A stretch of 49,551 bases of DNA from Parachlorella kessleri (Eukaryota; Chlorophyta; Trebouxiophyceae; Chlorellales; Chlorellaceae). The position numbers and the translations under genes were made by a program. Under the pieces are notes generated by a model. It searched no databases. It was not told the DNA's origin and saw only the letters and a program-made list of their open reading frames with translations. The stretch spans positions 1 through 49,551 of the forward strand of contig BBXU01000879.1 in NCBI GenBank assembly GCA_001598975.1, given 5' to 3'. This document shows positions 48,388 to 49,551 of this stretch, piece after piece; the stretch's first letter is position 1, and every line of letters begins with the position of its first letter.

Positions 48388-49326
48388 TTACTCATCCATC
48401 AGGTCATCATCATCATCCTCCGGCTCCTCCACATACATCTGCGCCCGCTTGACCCCGGCCGTGCTGTTGCTGGTGGCTGCGGCCGCGCTGCGTGCTGCCG
48501 CGGCAGCAGGGTCTGCCACCACCTTAAACGTCAGGCCCTTGGCATCAGCGCCCACAGTAACCTTGCTGTCTTCTGGCAGCTCGCCTGCAGGGAGGCAGGA
48601 AAGGATTCCATTGTGAGCCAGGCTGAGGTGGCCGCAGCTCTGTGTGTGACCCTTCACTGCTGTACTGAGCCTTGTCCTGGTTGCAGCATACCAGCTGTTA
48701 TTGATACTGTCCAGCAGGCATAATGAAGCCGCCTGCACGGCTGCAGCTGCACCCTGGACCAACACCATGCAAGCGCCTGCTTCAGCCTCAGCCCCAGATG
48801 CCAACAGCTCGCTCCACACCACCCCTCACTACTCTCTGCTCTAATAACTAACTGACGCAGCTGGCACCCACCAATTGCTGTCAGACCCCACTTTTGTCAC
48901 GTGCATTCCGCCTACAGTAAACCACCCACCCATGCTGCACCATGCACCCCACCTGAGAGTGTCGACTGGGCTTTACAACCAACCACCTTTCCACTTGCCG
49001 CTGGTACGCCGAGCAGTATGCTGGTGTACAGCCTCTGCACCCACCTGAGATGGTCATCCCTTCCACCTACACTACAACATCCACTCATGCTGCACCATGC
49101 ACCCACCTGAGATGATCATGCGCGACAGCGGCGTGATGATGCTGTGCTCCAGCCACCTCCTCAGCGGCCGGGCGCCGTACATGTGGTCGTACGCCTGGGC
49201 CACGGCATAGTCCAGGGCAGCATCTGTGCAGTCCATGACGATGCTGCGTTCCTTGAGCCGGTCGTTCAACTCGTTGGCCATCAGGCGGGCTACCTCGCGC
49301 AGCTGAGCTGGCGCCAGCGGGTCAAA
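48388..49326 (-). CDS. HSP101: Cytosolic HSP101/ClpB disaggregase, C-terminal end only (5' partial)
   Basis: AAA+ chaperone that pulls apart heat-aggregated proteins with HSP70 (family knowledge). Only the last two exons lie in the window: 49326-49107 and 48584-48388 (138 residues, TAA). The first holds the C-terminal small domain of the second AAA+ module: FDPLAPAQLREVARLM, then ALDYAVAQAYDHMYGARPLR, and RRWLEHSIITPLSRM. The sensor-2 GAR motif (GARPLRRW) is intact. RRW followed by xxTxLSxM fits the cytosolic plant HSP101 form rather than the organellar ClpB forms. The second exon gives ELPEDSKVTVGA, an Ala-rich spacer and an acidic end (EEPEDDDDDLMDE), as in cytosolic HSP101. The catalytic modules lie beyond the right edge. 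The intron following 49107 holds two decoy copies of the donor region. Confidence 0.92.
48938..49110 (-). repeat. Triplicated exon-end/donor segment in the last HSP101 intron
   Basis: The real junction reads CATCTCAG then GTGGGTGCATGG on the minus strand (near 49107). Two further copies follow downstream: CCATCTCAG plus GTGGGTGCAG near 49045, and CTCTCAG plus GTGGGGTGCATGG near 48954. Each copy contains a usable GT donor. Confidence 0.72.
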
Positions 49327-49551
49327 CTGCAGCACAGCAGGGGGAGCAGGGTTGGGAAGCAGTTGAGATGCGCATGTGGGTCGGACCACCTCTGTAGCTT
49401 AGGTAATATTGCTAGGCGGGCCAAGCTTCTGCCTATCAGCATGAAGGGGTTGCTGAGGATATGAATCTGTCAAAAGGCCCTAGGTTAGTTGGGAGGGAGC
49501 TAGCAGTTTGAGGCTGACATGAGGGCCCCGGGGGGGGGGGGGGGGGGGGGG
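49327..49551. other. Right edge of the window: HSP101 intron and terminal poly(G)
   Basis: The sequence upstream of the HSP101 exon has an acceptor (CTGCAG) and no further exon; the expected preceding AAA+ sequence is absent. The last 22 bases (49530-49551) are all G, which suggests a contig end. Confidence 0.6.

Noticed and set aside
48340..48723. Plus-strand frames after SHPRH as its missing C-terminus
   Set aside because: They are antisense to the last HSP101 exon and show none of the helicase-C motifs.

Overview
This window looks like nuclear DNA of a unicellular green alga (Chlorophyta, most likely a core chlorophyte). The evidence is GC-rich sequence with very many short exons (about 83 introns in seven genes), Ala/Gln-rich coding sequence, plant-type protein families (HSP101, SHPRH, plant-style LRRs) and possible TGTAA poly(A) motifs. 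I could not fix genus or species. The first and last bases are 22-nt homopolymers (A at 6-27, G at 49530-49551), so the window is probably a whole contig. I saw no rRNA, tRNA, CRISPR array, autonomous transposon or organellar gene.

Layout. (1) 141-11838 (+): 28 exons of a chromatin-remodelling subunit with HARE-HTH, DDT, WHIM1 and WHIM2/WSD domains, running off the left edge. (2) 13206-20819 (-): 19 exons of a leucine-rich-repeat receptor-like kinase, convergent with gene 1. (3) 22756-25205 (+): a secreted Cys- and Pro-rich protein ending in an NxGxx pentapeptide-repeat block, divergent from the receptor kinase. (4) 26774-29882 (+): an ankyrin-repeat protein with about 13 repeats. (5) 31222-33174 (+): a small secreted Cys-rich protein. 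(6) 33909-47922 (+): a SHPRH-type SNF2/PHD/RING ubiquitin ligase that stops where its helicase-C half should begin. (7) 48388-49326 (-): the last two exons of a cytosolic HSP101/ClpB disaggregase, running off the right edge.

The genes do not form one pathway. Two act on chromatin or DNA damage (1 and 6), one in signalling (2), two are exported (3 and 5), one is a protein-interaction scaffold (4) and one a chaperone (7). The exon models were built by hand; reading phase was checked across every junction and closes in all seven genes.

Most notable points: seven of about 83 introns appear to use GC-AG borders, several inside key domains; the exported protein has an exon encoding exactly four NxGxx units; the LRR receptor kinase has HFD in place of HRD and LRR introns that mostly split the same Leu codon; SHPRH lacks helicase-C; and two genes carry duplicated exon ends that create decoy donor sites inside the following intron.
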